Under the pieces are notes generated by a model. The model was not told the DNA's origin and ran no database searches. It saw only the letters and a list, made by a program, of their open reading frames with translations. From positions 1,488,001 through 1,552,000 of the forward strand of contig NZ_CP017715.1 in the NCBI RefSeq assembly GCF_001854125.1: DNA of 64,000 nucleotides, given 5' to 3'. This document shows positions 39,403 through 49,145 of this stretch, in pieces. Each line of letters opens with the position of its first letter. Position 1 is the stretch's first letter. A program made the translations under genes and the position numbers. The stretch comes from Marinobacter salinus. Lineage in GTDB: Bacteria > Pseudomonadota > Gammaproteobacteria > Pseudomonadales > Oleiphilaceae.

Positions 39403-40629
39403 TTAGAGTCTGTCAAACAATGATAGCTGGGATACCTGGGCGAAAGACTGTTGCGCGGCCTGCAAAACGAAGCTCTGGAAACTCAGATTACTGATCGCCT
39501 CGGCGTAGTCTACATCCTGCAATTCTGACCGAATCTCATTGGTGTACACCGACGAGTCTTCCAGAAAAGTCTTGGTGGACTCGACCGCGTTCATCCGCCC
39601 GCCGAGCTCCGTCTGCTTCAGAATAATACTTTCCTGGGCATTATCGAGATTGATCAGCGAATTGGCGATCAGGTCATCAAATTCCGCGTTGCCCAGGCTG
39701 TTGGTCTTATCAATGGACTCCAGACCGGCAATAAGATTTTCAATGGTTCCGAAAACGGACTGTTTTTCATTGATGTTCAACGTGTATACATCCCCGGCTC
39801 CCGGAACCGCATCGGTAATACTGGCCTCAACCCCGGCAACAACAAAGGTTTCTCCGCTTTGATACTGAGGAGGATCGACCGGCAAGGGAGCGCCACTGCT
39901 ATCAAAAGCCAGAACATTCGGGGGCACACTGTTATCGACCTGAAGCGTAATGTCATCCGGAAATCCGCCGGAATAAGCCGCATTGAGCGCCGCCTCGTTA
40001 ACTACCCTTACCCCGGATATAGACCCGCTGGTGGGGGAGGAAGGAACACTTCCGGTAACCGCCGCAGGCACATTGACGAAAATCCCTTTACCATGATCAC
40101 TGATAGGCACAGTGACTCCGTCATCAATTTCCAGAACGCGCTGCCCCTCATCGCCCTGATACTGCCAGCTCCCGGTGGCGTCTTGCTGAAACGCCTGCAC
40201 CGACCCCTGGAAACCGCTGAAAATATATTCGCCGGAGGCATCCCGGGTGTTCGCTACATTCGCCAGCTGACCGAGCCGTTCTTTCAATTCCGAAGCAATC
40301 GAGCGGCGATCGTTGGGAGCCAGCGACCCGTTACCTGCCTGCACGGTCAGTTCCCGGACCCGCTGAATAATATCAACAGAGCTTTCCAGCGCGCTCTCTT
40401 CCTGGTTCAGGCGGTTATCCGCCAGGTCCACATTGCGCTGGTATGTCTCGACGCGGGCCAGCTCCTGATCCAGTTTCAAAATCCGTGCAGCAGCCACAGG
40501 ATCATCCGAGGGCTTGTTGACACGCTTGCCCGTGGAAATCTGTTGCTGAGTATTATTCAGGCTACTGTTCAACTCCTGAAGGCGGTTAATGCCACCGGAA
40601 AAAATCTGTTGCGATGAAATTCGAATCAT
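39403..40629 (-). CDS. flgL: Flagellar hook-filament junction protein FlgL
   Basis: Second junction protein (HAP3) between hook and filament; exported by the flagellar type III system. The 408 residues show the flagellin-like N terminus (MIRISSQQIFSGGINRLQELNSSLNNTQQQISTG region, conserved SGKRVNKPSDDPVAAARILK) and C terminus (LSFQSFVLQAAQQSFAQVS, ending LSLFDRL). The centre is variable, as expected. Last gene of the flgB-L run, 43 bp after flgK. Confidence 0.95.
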   Translation of the reverse strand: MIRISSQQIFSGGINRLQELNSSLNNTQQQISTGKRVNKPSDDPVAAARILKLDQELARVETYQRNVDLADNRLNQEESALESSVDIIQRVRELTVQAGNGSLAPNDRRSIASELKERLGQLANVANTRDASGEYIFSGFQGSVQAFQQDATGSWQYQGDEGQRVLEIDDGVTVPISDHGKGIFVNVPAAVTGSVPSSPTSGSISGVRVVNEAALNAAYSGGFPDDITLQVDNSVPPNVLAFDSSGAPLPVDPPQYQSGETFVVAGVEASITDAVPGAGDVYTLNINEKQSVFGTIENLIAGLESIDKTNSLGNAEFDDLIANSLINLDNAQESIILKQTELGGRMNAVESTKTFLEDSSVYTNEIRSELQDVDYAEAISNLSFQSFVLQAAQQSFAQVSQLSLFDRL

Positions 40630-40672
40630 CTCACATCACCTCACGCTGCCATCCCGACCGTTACCCGTTCCA

Positions 40673-42706
40673 TTACCGGAAACTCTGTAACAGCGTATTG
40701 AATAAGTCCTGAGCCACCGACATAACCTGCGCAGACGCATTGTAGGCGGCCTGATACTGAATCAGCTTGCCGGCTTCCTCATCCAGGTTGACCCCGGATA
40801 TGGCCTCTCGCTGATTGGTCGACTGCTCCAGAAGTGTTTTGCCGGCATCCATATCCAGTTGGCTCTGCCGGGTTTTGACACCGATATCCTCGACCAGGCC
40901 GGCATAACCCTCGGTAAAACTCTGGCTACCATTATTAAGCGTATTGGCCGTGCCTAACGCGGCAAGCAACTCCGCGTTACGGTTATCGGAAACGCCATTG
41001 GTGTTATATCCGATGGTAAAGGTGTCACCCACTGCTGGCTGTCCCGTTACCTTGAACTGAAACCCCTGATAGTCGGCACCGCTGGCAGGATTTTCGCTGA
41101 ACAACTCATTAACCTGGCCTGCATTGTAAGGCTGGTTTGTCGCTCCGATTGCGGTGCCCGAGGAATCCGTTACCGTGAATGTCAGGCCAGTGGGGCCCCC
41201 AGACGCAAACGACACGGTCAAGGGCCCGTTACTGAGCGCCCCTGCAGTCTGAAACCCGGGCAAGAGCGAGTTGGTGAAGGGATTCCGGACATTCAGCATC
41301 GTGCCCTGGTCAATCTTGGCCGTTCCAATATTCTGATCACCCGACGAAGCCCGGACAGGGCTCGCAAAGGCAAGATCCTCTTCACGATTAACCACCAGAG
41401 CAATACTCTCGGCAGCATTTCGGCTTGGCTGAATCAGATACTTGTCGCCGGCATTGAAGGCACCCCCCTCAACGCGGATATTAAATCCGGGCATCGATAT
41501 TTCTGATTGAACCGGATCCGGCAACCGGCCCTGATTGACGGTTTCTCCGGTTGACTTGTCAATGAGCTCAAAACTGCGACCATCACCGCTAAACTGAAGG
41601 GTGTAACTGCCTGCGGCCAGTTTGGCGCTATCGGTAATCTCCACAGCCAGCAGCCCGGTCTGGGGCAGCTGGTTATTGGCATTGGCGACTACCCGGCTGC
41701 GCTGCTCCGCTTCGGAGTTAATATCCGTGAAAAACAATCCGCCCAGATCGCCTTCCAGATCCATGCCAATCTCATGCTGGTGGTTCACGGTATCTGCCAG
41801 GGCAATGGCAATACGGCCCAGCTCATCGAAAGCCGGCTTCAGCGCTTCATTGTCGAACCGCAGCAGACCGCCGAGCTTACCACCAGTAATCTGCTCATCG
41901 ACATTGAGTGTCCGCCCGCCATTGCTCAGCGTAAATTCAAGACGTGTCGGATCCTCCGCACTTTCCCGCGTGCCAAACTGGGCGGCGTTATTGCCAACCA
42001 CCAGGGAGAGTCCGTTGGTCAGCGAGACGTTAACCTGACTACCCTCCGCCTCTGACACCTTGATACTGACCAGTTCCGATAGCTGTCGGAGCTTCTCATC
42101 CCGCTTGTCGAGTAACTCATTGGGCATCTGACCTTGAGCCAAACCCGGTGATTCCGAGATCGCAAGATTCAGTTCCGCAATGCTTTTGAGCAGCGTGTTG
42201 GCATCTTTGACACCCTGTTCCATCTGAGTCTTGACGGACTCACGCTGCTGAATAAATTCCTGATTCAATGCTTCGAATCGACTGACGATTTGCTGCGCCT
42301 CGCTCAGTACCAGCTGTCGCTGAGGCAACGATGTCGGGTCTTCGGCGGCGTTCTGCAGGCTGGCAAAGAAATTATTGAGGGCGGTACTCAGCCCGGTCGT
42401 CTCACCACCGAGCAGGTTATCAAGCCGGGTCAGTTCAGAGTTCAGGGTTTCCTGCTCTCTGGACAGGGTGCTGTCTTCCCTAACCTGTTGCACAAGGTAT
42501 TCATTCGCGAGGCGACGAATATTGGTAACACTCACCCCACTGCCAATGGTCCCTGCCCCGGTGCGCTGGCCTTCCTGGGTATCGAACTGGACCTCCTGAC
42601 GGCTATACCCGGGAGTATTGGCGTTGGTAATGTTGTTTCCGGTGGTGTTCAGTGCCGCCTGATGACTCAGGATGCCGGTAAGACCAATACCTATCAGCCC
42701 AGCCAT
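40673..42706 (-). CDS. flgK: Flagellar hook-associated protein FlgK
   Basis: First junction protein (HAP1). The 677 residues are longer than the roughly 550 of E. coli, with the extra sequence in the surface-exposed middle. The N terminus AGLIGIGLTGILSHQAALNT followed by NNITNANTPGYSRQ is the axial-protein signature. The C terminus ISGVNLDEEAGKLIQYQAAY is diagnostic for FlgK. Starts five bases after the flgJ stop. Confidence 0.96.
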   Translation of the reverse strand: MAGLIGIGLTGILSHQAALNTTGNNITNANTPGYSRQEVQFDTQEGQRTGAGTIGSGVSVTNIRRLANEYLVQQVREDSTLSREQETLNSELTRLDNLLGGETTGLSTALNNFFASLQNAAEDPTSLPQRQLVLSEAQQIVSRFEALNQEFIQQRESVKTQMEQGVKDANTLLKSIAELNLAISESPGLAQGQMPNELLDKRDEKLRQLSELVSIKVSEAEGSQVNVSLTNGLSLVVGNNAAQFGTRESAEDPTRLEFTLSNGGRTLNVDEQITGGKLGGLLRFDNEALKPAFDELGRIAIALADTVNHQHEIGMDLEGDLGGLFFTDINSEAEQRSRVVANANNQLPQTGLLAVEITDSAKLAAGSYTLQFSGDGRSFELIDKSTGETVNQGRLPDPVQSEISMPGFNIRVEGGAFNAGDKYLIQPSRNAAESIALVVNREEDLAFASPVRASSGDQNIGTAKIDQGTMLNVRNPFTNSLLPGFQTAGALSNGPLTVSFASGGPTGLTFTVTDSSGTAIGATNQPYNAGQVNELFSENPASGADYQGFQFKVTGQPAVGDTFTIGYNTNGVSDNRNAELLAALGTANTLNNGSQSFTEGYAGLVEDIGVKTRQSQLDMDAGKTLLEQSTNQREAISGVNLDEEAGKLIQYQAAYNASAQVMSVAQDLFNTLLQSFR

Positions 42707-42711
42707 AACAG

Positions 42712-43701
42712 TTACTCCTTCATCCCTTCACTGCCCAGAGACAGTGTCATCAGTGAGTCACGGTTCATGATCCGGCGGATCTTGTCACCGTAATCAGGGT
42801 CGGTCGCATAGCCCGCTTGCTGAAGTCTTTCTGCAAAGACCTCGGGTTGGTCAGCAGCCGAAAGGACCTCCCGGTAACGTGGATTTGACTCCAGGAAGGA
42901 GATGTAATCGCGAAAGCTCGACTCATAGTCTGGATAAGACCTGAAATCCGCCTGCTCCTTCATGGGTAACCCTTCCCGGTATTCGGTTGTGGTAATGGTT
43001 ACTGAATCACCCTGCCACCGTTGGTCGGCCTTGATGCCGAACAGGTTAAAGCTCGGCTCTTCTCCATCACCCTTGATCATGTGGCGCCCCCAGCCAGTCT
43101 CGAGCGCGGCTTGGGCAACCATCAGTTTCGGATCAATGCCCTTATCGCGGGCAATGCGTTCAGCCACTGGCAGCAACTCACGAACAAAATGCTCAGGCGA
43201 CTCAAACCGCTCCGGTAATGGCTCCGGATTTTCCAGGGGTCTGGAAGCAGCCGTGTCGGCTACCGACATCACCTTTTCAACCTGCTCGGGCAAGCGCGGC
43301 GACAAGGCCGGCAGACTTCGATCGTAATCGCCAAGGCTTGCCTTGTGGGCCGCCAGTTTTTCACCTTCACCGGCCATACCTGGAATCTGTCGGCTGAGCT
43401 GCCGGACCAGTGCATCCGCAAGCCCGGCTCCCTGATCTTCAGCCATTGTGAGACTGAGCTGGCTGTCGAACATATCCCGGTAAAACTCGGACTGTTTGCT
43501 GTTCAGGTAGTTGCCCTCGGCAAATACATCTCCGGCCTTACGCATGGATTTGAGCATTTCGGACAGAAACAGGCTCTCAAACTGACGCGCCACTTCCTCA
43601 AGCGCCGCCTGCTTATCGGTTCGTGCCTGAGATTTCAGCGCATTCAGACCATTGAAATCGGTGTAAACCTGAGCCTGTTTAACCTGATAATCCTGCATCA
43701 C
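42712..43701 (-). CDS. flgJ: Rod-cap protein and peptidoglycan hydrolase FlgJ
   Basis: Two-domain protein (329 residues) that caps the growing rod and opens the murein layer. The N-terminal rod-binding domain has VARQFESLFLSEMLKSMRKA and FYRDMFDSQLSLTMAEDQG. The C-terminal glucosaminidase domain starts near 165 with LLPVAERIARDKGIDPKLMVAQAALETGWG (catalytic Glu in the ALETGWG part) and continues to GYATDPDYGDKIRRIM. Starts five bases after the flgI stop. Confidence 0.95.
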   Translation of the reverse strand: MMQDYQVKQAQVYTDFNGLNALKSQARTDKQAALEEVARQFESLFLSEMLKSMRKAGDVFAEGNYLNSKQSEFYRDMFDSQLSLTMAEDQGAGLADALVRQLSRQIPGMAGEGEKLAAHKASLGDYDRSLPALSPRLPEQVEKVMSVADTAASRPLENPEPLPERFESPEHFVRELLPVAERIARDKGIDPKLMVAQAALETGWGRHMIKGDGEEPSFNLFGIKADQRWQGDSVTITTTEYREGLPMKEQADFRSYPDYESSFRDYISFLESNPRYREVLSAADQPEVFAERLQQAGYATDPDYGDKIRRIMNRDSLMTLSLGSEGMKE

Positions 43702-43706
43702 GTCAC

Positions 43707-44804
43707 CTAAATCACAATCAGCTCGGCGCGCAATGCGCCGGCCTGCTTGAGCGCCTCAAGAACCGCCATGACATCGCCGGGCGCCGCACCCACCTGATTA
43801 ACCGCCTGAACAATTTCATTCAGGGTGACAGCCGGACCAAACTTGAACATCCGTGCCGGATCTTCGGTTATTGCAATCTGGGTATCCTGTTGCACCGCCG
43901 TTTCGCCCTCAGCGAACGGGTTGGGCTGAACCACTTCCGGGTTTTCCTGAATAGTGACGGTCAGGTTGCCATGGGTAACCGCCGCCGGGCTTACTTTCAC
44001 ATTCTGGCCAACCACAATGGTCCCGGTACGGCTATTGATGACTACCTTGGCCGCATCCTGGGCCGGATCAACCTCGATATTTTCGAGAATGGACAGAAAA
44101 CTGACCCGCTGGGAGGGATCCCGGGGCGCCCTGACTGAAATCGATGTCGCATCATGGGCGTAAGCCATGTCCGGCCCCAGGCGGCCGTTAACGGCTTCAA
44201 CAACCCGGCGCGCCGTGGTGAAATCCGCGCGCATCAGATTGAAGGTTATGGTGTCGCCCTGCGAAAAAGGCGAGTAAACCTCACGCTCTATGGTCGCGCC
44301 GTTTGGAATCCGCCCGACGCTTGGAATATTGACGGTGATCCGGGATCCGTCCTGGCCCTGGGCACCGAAGCCTCCAACCACGAGACTGCCCTGCGCCATG
44401 GCATAAATATTGTTATCAGCACCCTTCAACGGGGTCATCAACAGTGTGCCACCTCTCAGACTGTCCGCATTGCCAATGGAAGAAACGGTGATATCCAGCT
44501 CCTGCCCCGGCTTGGCAAACGGAGGCAAAGTTGCGCTCACGGTCACTGCCGCAACGTTTTCCAGTTTCGGGTTGACGCCATCAGGCAGTGTTACACCAAA
44601 CTGGTTCATCATGTTCCGAAAGGTCTGATTGGTGAACGGGGCCTTGTCGCCGGTTCCGTCCAGCCCCACCACGAGGCCGTAGCCTACAAGCTGGTTATTC
44701 CGGACACCCTTGATGCGGGCAAGATCTTTCAGTCGGTCAGCCATTACCGGTGCGGCAAGGAGCACCAGAACCATTACGGCCGCCAAGGCTCTTTTCAGAC
44801 TCAT
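43707..44804 (-). CDS. flgI: Flagellar P-ring protein FlgI
   Basis: Periplasmic protein forming the P ring around the rod. The 365 residues equal the E. coli length. A signal peptide ([21 protein letters not shown]) precedes [20 protein letters not shown], the strongly conserved start of the mature protein. The end [20 protein letters not shown] and [21 protein letters not shown] tail is typical. The ATG at 44804 overlaps the flgH stop (ATGA), implying coupled translation; the longer frame upstream is an artefact. Confidence 0.96.
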   Translation of the reverse strand: MSLKRALAAVMVLVLLAAPVMADRLKDLARIKGVRNNQLVGYGLVVGLDGTGDKAPFTNQTFRNMMNQFGVTLPDGVNPKLENVAAVTVSATLPPFAKPGQELDITVSSIGNADSLRGGTLLMTPLKGADNNIYAMAQGSLVVGGFGAQGQDGSRITVNIPSVGRIPNGATIEREVYSPFSQGDTITFNLMRADFTTARRVVEAVNGRLGPDMAYAHDATSISVRAPRDPSQRVSFLSILENIEVDPAQDAAKVVINSRTGTIVVGQNVKVSPAAVTHGNLTVTIQENPEVVQPNPFAEGETAVQQDTQIAITEDPARMFKFGPAVTLNEIVQAVNQVGAAPGDVMAVLEALKQAGALRAELIVI

Positions 44805-45502
44805 AATGGCCACCATTCGCTGTTGAAGAAGCGCCCCGCCCAACCCATCTGGTTAGCCTGGTCAAAATCACCGGTACCACCGTAGGCAATCCGGGCGTCG
44901 GCGATGCGGGTCGAGGCGACCGTATTGTCTGGCTGGATATCCTGAGGGCGGACCAGCCCGGTAAGCCGGATGAATTCATCGCCGTTCGTCAGCGACAGCC
45001 ATTTTTCACCTCTGACCCGAAGGACACCATTGGGCAAAACCTCTGTCACGGTGACCGTGATGTTACCCGCCAGACTGTTGCTCTGATCCGCTTCGGCCGA
45101 ACCCTCGAAATCCCGCTGCTGGTTGAGCGACGTGGCAATGCCGAAATTGCTCTTCCCGAGAATCGTCGGTTCCGGGAGGGTAATGTCGTTATCCTTGGTA
45201 ATGCTGGTATCAGCGTTCTTGCTCGCCCGGGTGGACTCCTCAAGGGTAATGGTCAGCACATCGCCGATATTCAGCGCTGTGGTATCGCCATAAAAGTTGT
45301 AGTTCCGGGAACTTTGGAAAATGGCACCCGACTGAGGGTCTTTCTGCATCATTGCCTGCGCACGAACCGGCGCATATTCAGGATCATCCGGCACGGCCCG
45401 GGGGCGACTCATGGCGGTGCACCCCTGCAGCAGGATCAGCGCTCCAACGAGCGCCAAGGTGCGCACCTGCCTGGATTTACTCGTTTGAATGATGCGTTTC
45501 AT
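44801..45502 (-). CDS. flgH: Flagellar L-ring lipoprotein FlgH
   Basis: Outer-membrane lipoprotein forming the L ring. The 233 residues match the family. The lipoprotein signal ends [11 protein letters not shown] (lipobox LQGC near residue 28). The conserved core shows [40 protein letters not shown] and [18 protein letters not shown], ending [13 protein letters not shown]. Lies between flgG (three bases upstream) and flgI (overlapping). Confidence 0.96.
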   Translation of the reverse strand: MKRIIQTSKSRQVRTLALVGALILLQGCTAMSRPRAVPDDPEYAPVRAQAMMQKDPQSGAIFQSSRNYNFYGDTTALNIGDVLTITLEESTRASKNADTSITKDNDITLPEPTILGKSNFGIATSLNQQRDFEGSAEADQSNSLAGNITVTVTEVLPNGVLRVRGEKWLSLTNGDEFIRLTGLVRPQDIQPDNTVASTRIADARIAYGGTGDFDQANQMGWAGRFFNSEWWPL

Positions 45503-45505
45503 GAC

Positions 45506-46294
45506 TTAACCAATATTGTTGGTAATGAACTGGAGCATCTGATCGGTTGTAGAGACTACTTTGGAGTTCATCTCATAGGCCCGCTGAGTGGTGATCATAT
45601 TGACAAGCTCTTCCACCACTTCCACGTTCGATGCCTCAACAGTCCCCTGTTCAATGGCGCCGAGCCCGGCAAGTCCCGGCTCACCTTCAGCCGGATCTCC
45701 GCTGGCATTGGTCGCCTTGAACAGGTTATTACCGATAGCCTGAAGGCCTTGTGGGTTAATGAAGTCCACGAGGGTAATCTGGCCAAGGTTGACCGGTGCA
45801 GACTGATCATCGGTGACCGCTGTCACCGTGCCGTCTTTGCCGATAGTGATATTGGTCGCGTTATCCGGGACGGTAATGGCAGGCTCAAGGGCGTAACCGT
45901 CCGGATTCACGACGTCGCCGTTGGCATTAAGCTGGAACTGACCGTCCCGGGTATAAGCGATCTGACCATCCGGGAGCTGAACCTGAAAAAAGCCCCGTCC
46001 ATTCACGGCCATATCAAGCGGCTGTTCGGTGATTTGCAGGTTGCCCTGAGAGAACTGCTTGGCCGTGCCGACCACTCGCACACCGGTACCCAACTGGAGC
46101 CCCGAGGGAAGCTCGGAATTCTGCGTACTCAGACCACCTGGCTGCCGGTTAACCTGATACAGCAGATCCTGAAAAACCGCCCGATCCCGCTTGAAGCCGG
46201 TGGTGTTAACGTTGGCCAGGTTATTGGAGATCGTGGACATATTGGTGTCCTGCGCGCTCAAACCGGTTTTACTGACCCAAAGTGCTGGATGCAT
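45506..46294 (-). CDS. flgG: Flagellar distal rod protein FlgG
   Basis: Main component of the distal rod; 262 residues as usual. The N-terminal axial motif MSTISNNLANVNTTGFKRDR and the closing VEVVEELVNMITTQRAYEMN followed by STTDQMLQFITN are diagnostic. GQLQITEQPLDMAVNGRGFF-like sequence marks the central domain. An AAGGAGT lies upstream of the ATG. Between flgF (82-bp gap) and flgH (three-base gap). Confidence 0.96.
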   Translation of the reverse strand: MHPALWVSKTGLSAQDTNMSTISNNLANVNTTGFKRDRAVFQDLLYQVNRQPGGLSTQNSELPSGLQLGTGVRVVGTAKQFSQGNLQITEQPLDMAVNGRGFFQVQLPDGQIAYTRDGQFQLNANGDVVNPDGYALEPAITVPDNATNITIGKDGTVTAVTDDQSAPVNLGQITLVDFINPQGLQAIGNNLFKATNASGDPAEGEPGLAGLGAIEQGTVEASNVEVVEELVNMITTQRAYEMNSKVVSTTDQMLQFITNNIG

Positions 46295-46376
46295 GATTTT
46301 TACTCCTTGCCGGGGGCTGCTGATGCGGCCAGTTTTTGCCGCTTTCAGCCCGTCAGGCCATTGTGTTCAGTCAATA

Positions 46377-47129
46377 TCAGAGGTTCTGCAACAGCCGTGC
46401 CGCCGCTTCAGAATTGTCCTTTGCGGCGCTCATGACCTTCACCTGCATTTCGTATTGCCGGGACAACTGGAGGTTAGAGATCATCTCTTGCACAGCATTA
46501 ACATTGGAGCTTTCCAGAAAACCGGAAGCCACACGCATGTTGGCATCAGGCGGCTCGGGGCCATCAATTACCTGATCCGGCCTACGGCGCATAAATCCGT
46601 CCAGACCCTTCTCGAGAGAGCCAGAAGGTGGATTCACCAGTTTCAGCCGATCTACTTCAACGAGTTCATCTGGCGCGCCGCCGACAGGAATTATGGATAC
46701 AGTTCCATCTGCGCCAATCTCGACGTTCTCGAATGGAGGGAGCGCAACGGGACCGCCGTTCCCCAGTACCGGTTCACCACCGGGCAGGCGCATCAAGCCG
46801 TTCACATCAATCTGCAGACTGCCGGTACGGGTGAATACTTCTTCACCCTGATCATTCTGAATCGCCAGCCAGCCATCACCCTCTACCGCCACGTCGAGTT
46901 TACGGCCGGTGTCCATCAGCGCGCCGGCGGACAAGTCAGTACCTGGCCTCTCTGTCATCGCGTACGCCCGGGTCGGATGGTGCTCGCCGAACACGGGCAT
47001 GCTGCGGGCCTGGGCGAAATCTCTCTTGAAGCCTGTGGTGCTGACGTTGGCCAGGTTATTGGCATGGGCACGCTGGGCCAGCATATTCTGCTTGGCGCCT
47101 GACATACCGATGTATAGGGCTTTGTCCAT
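46377..47129 (-). CDS. flgF: Flagellar proximal rod protein FlgF
   Basis: Proximal rod subunit of 250 residues. It starts MDKALYIGMSGAKQNMLAQR, followed by HANNLANVSTTGFKRDF. It ends with SNVNAVQEMISNLQLSRQYE and MQVKVMSAAKDNSEAAARLL, matching FlgF rather than FlgG. The ribosome-binding site GCAGGAGT lies seven bases before the ATG and is exactly complementary to a sequence 28 bases upstream in the leader (separate entry). Follows flgE after 75 bp. Confidence 0.95.
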   Translation of the reverse strand: MDKALYIGMSGAKQNMLAQRAHANNLANVSTTGFKRDFAQARSMPVFGEHHPTRAYAMTERPGTDLSAGALMDTGRKLDVAVEGDGWLAIQNDQGEEVFTRTGSLQIDVNGLMRLPGGEPVLGNGGPVALPPFENVEIGADGTVSIIPVGGAPDELVEVDRLKLVNPPSGSLEKGLDGFMRRRPDQVIDGPEPPDANMRVASGFLESSNVNAVQEMISNLQLSRQYEMQVKVMSAAKDNSEAAARLLQNL

Positions 47130-47135
47130 GGGAAA

Positions 47136-47179
47136 ACTCCTGCCGGAATTTTGACTGTTTCCAGTCTTCTTGCAGGAGT
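47136..47179 (-). promoter_or_regulatory. Inverted repeat pairing with the flgF ribosome-binding site
   Basis: On the minus strand ACTCCTGC (47172-47179) is followed by a nested hairpin GACTG-GAAA-CAGTC (47153-47166) and then GCAGGAGT (47136-47143), which is the flgF Shine-Dalgarno. Pairing of the 8-bp arms would hide the site. No U-tract follows, so this is not a terminator. A translation-control role is inferred. Confidence 0.55.
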
Positions 47180-47204
47180 CGTGCCATATCTCGTTTATTG
47201 AGGA

Positions 47205-49118
47205 TTAACGGAGATTGATAATGGTCTGGGTGACCGCATCGGAGGTTTCAATGGTCTTGGCATTGGCCTGATAATTCCGCTGGGCAATGATCAGGTTGAC
47301 CAGTTCCGCGGACAGGTCAACATTGGACTCCTCCACTGAGCTCGCCTTGATTGAACCCAGGGTTCCGGTATCCGGCGCGCCTATGATCGGCTGGCCGGAA
47401 TCGAAGGTTTCTACCCAGGAGGTATCACCCACCGGAGACAATCCATTGGTATTATTGAAGGAGGCCAGAGCTACCTGGCCCAGTGCCTGGGATTGGCCGT
47501 TGGTGTACCGGGCGAAGAGAACACCCTGGTCAGACACATCCAGCCCGGACAGACGGCCTGTGGTATAGCCATTCTGCTGCTGATCATTGACCCCAAAGCT
47601 CGCCCCATACTGGGTTGTTTCCGCAAGGTTGAGAACAAACGCTGACGACGTCGGAGGCTCGGGAATTGGAGTCACCACCTGGGTCCCCGCCGCAGGCGGA
47701 CCATCGGCACCATTAGGTTGGCCGCTTTCATCTTTAGGGATCCAGTCCGAGATCACGATTTCACCGGACGGATCTCCATTAATAGATTGAAGGTTCCCGC
47801 TTTCATCAAAGCGCGCGGTGTAAGGAGAAGTATCCGTACCGGCTACCATTTCGCCATCAATCTGAAGATAAACCGACCACTCGCTTACACCAACGCCGCT
47901 GCCCGGTGAAGGTTCTTTCACGAAAAACTGCGTCATTTCGTGAGAGTTACCAAGGCTGTCGAAGACGTTGGTGGAGGTGGCGTGATTGTAGGTTCGCTGG
48001 TCCAGTGGATTGAATTCGTTGGCAATCCGGATGGGGGATGTGGCGAAGGCGGTCGCAAAATCACCGGCTGCTGGGTCGGAAACACCCGCGACCACACGAT
48101 CTGCCGTCGCATTGACATCACCAAGAACCGTGCCCGTGGTCTCGGTACCGCTGGTCAGATTCCCGTCATTGTCAAACGCGAACGACAGCGTCTCTCCCTG
48201 GTTGTGAATAACCCGGAGAACGTCCGTTCCGGTTCCGTCATCCACGACGGATGCTGAGATGGCCGTTTCGCTCGAGTTATTGATCGAATCAACCAGGTCC
48301 TGCAGTGACGTGATGTTGCTCGTATCCAGAGCCAGCGGAGAGCCATTGATACTGAGACTGAACGCAAAGTTGGTTGGCCCGGCGGTCGTAATATAGCTAT
48401 CGTCCAGCTGCTGCGCACCGCTGAATGTGGCCGTCGTGGTGGCTGAGGCACTCATGCCCGGAGCGTTATTAATGGCCGCTGCGGCTTCTCTGGCGGTGGC
48501 AGCAGGATCGATGCTCACCGGGTAATCGGCGGTGCCGTCGTTGTACTGGATATCGAAGGTTTCGCCCTGAATACTGGCAACTGTCAGTGGCCCGATATCG
48601 CGAACCCTGGTTTCCAGAACGGACTCGCGGGAGTCGAGATTCAGATCTGACACCAGACTGGTTGTCCGCCTTGGAGCCAGGTTATCGGTCTCGACCTGAA
48701 GATCACTCCGAATACCGGAAAGGTTTCCGTCGTCGTCCGCAGTGTAACCCTGCACCCGCATGTTCTGGTTATTGATGACAAACCCTTCTTTGTCGATCGC
48801 AAACTGGCCGGCTCTGGAATAGCGAACCTCTCCCCCGTTGTTGAGGATGAAAAAGCCGTCGCCGCTGATCGCCATATCAAGGCCGCTGTCAGTAAAGCTG
48901 ATGTTGCCCTGACCAAACGACTGCTTGACGTCCTGAACCCGAACCCCATCGCCGATGGGGTTGGTGCCCGCACTCAGGAAACCGCTGGCATACAAGTCCC
49001 CGAATTGAGTCTTGCTTCCTTTAAAGCCCACAGTACTGGCGTTGGCGATGTTGTTACCGGTCACATCCAGATCTACCGATGCTGCCCGGAGGCCACTGAG
49101 CCCTGTATTAAATGCCAT
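47205..49118 (-). CDS. flgE: Flagellar hook protein FlgE
   Basis: Structural subunit of the hook. The 637 residues exceed the roughly 400 of E. coli because of a large inserted region (about 150-480) rich in Thr, Ser and Asp, which should form extra outer domains. The N-terminal MAFNTGLSGLRAASVDLDVT plus NNIANASTVGFKGSKTQFGD and the C-terminal VDLSAELVNLIIAQRNYQAN plus TIETSDAVTQTIINLR are the axial-protein signatures. Between flgD and flgF. Confidence 0.95.
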   Translation of the reverse strand: MAFNTGLSGLRAASVDLDVTGNNIANASTVGFKGSKTQFGDLYASGFLSAGTNPIGDGVRVQDVKQSFGQGNISFTDSGLDMAISGDGFFILNNGGEVRYSRAGQFAIDKEGFVINNQNMRVQGYTADDDGNLSGIRSDLQVETDNLAPRRTTSLVSDLNLDSRESVLETRVRDIGPLTVASIQGETFDIQYNDGTADYPVSIDPAATAREAAAAINNAPGMSASATTTATFSGAQQLDDSYITTAGPTNFAFSLSINGSPLALDTSNITSLQDLVDSINNSSETAISASVVDDGTGTDVLRVIHNQGETLSFAFDNDGNLTSGTETTGTVLGDVNATADRVVAGVSDPAAGDFATAFATSPIRIANEFNPLDQRTYNHATSTNVFDSLGNSHEMTQFFVKEPSPGSGVGVSEWSVYLQIDGEMVAGTDTSPYTARFDESGNLQSINGDPSGEIVISDWIPKDESGQPNGADGPPAAGTQVVTPIPEPPTSSAFVLNLAETTQYGASFGVNDQQQNGYTTGRLSGLDVSDQGVLFARYTNGQSQALGQVALASFNNTNGLSPVGDTSWVETFDSGQPIIGAPDTGTLGSIKASSVEESNVDLSAELVNLIIAQRNYQANAKTIETSDAVTQTIINLR

Positions 49119-49145
49119 GATTCACCCCTTGGTCTGACACCGGTA

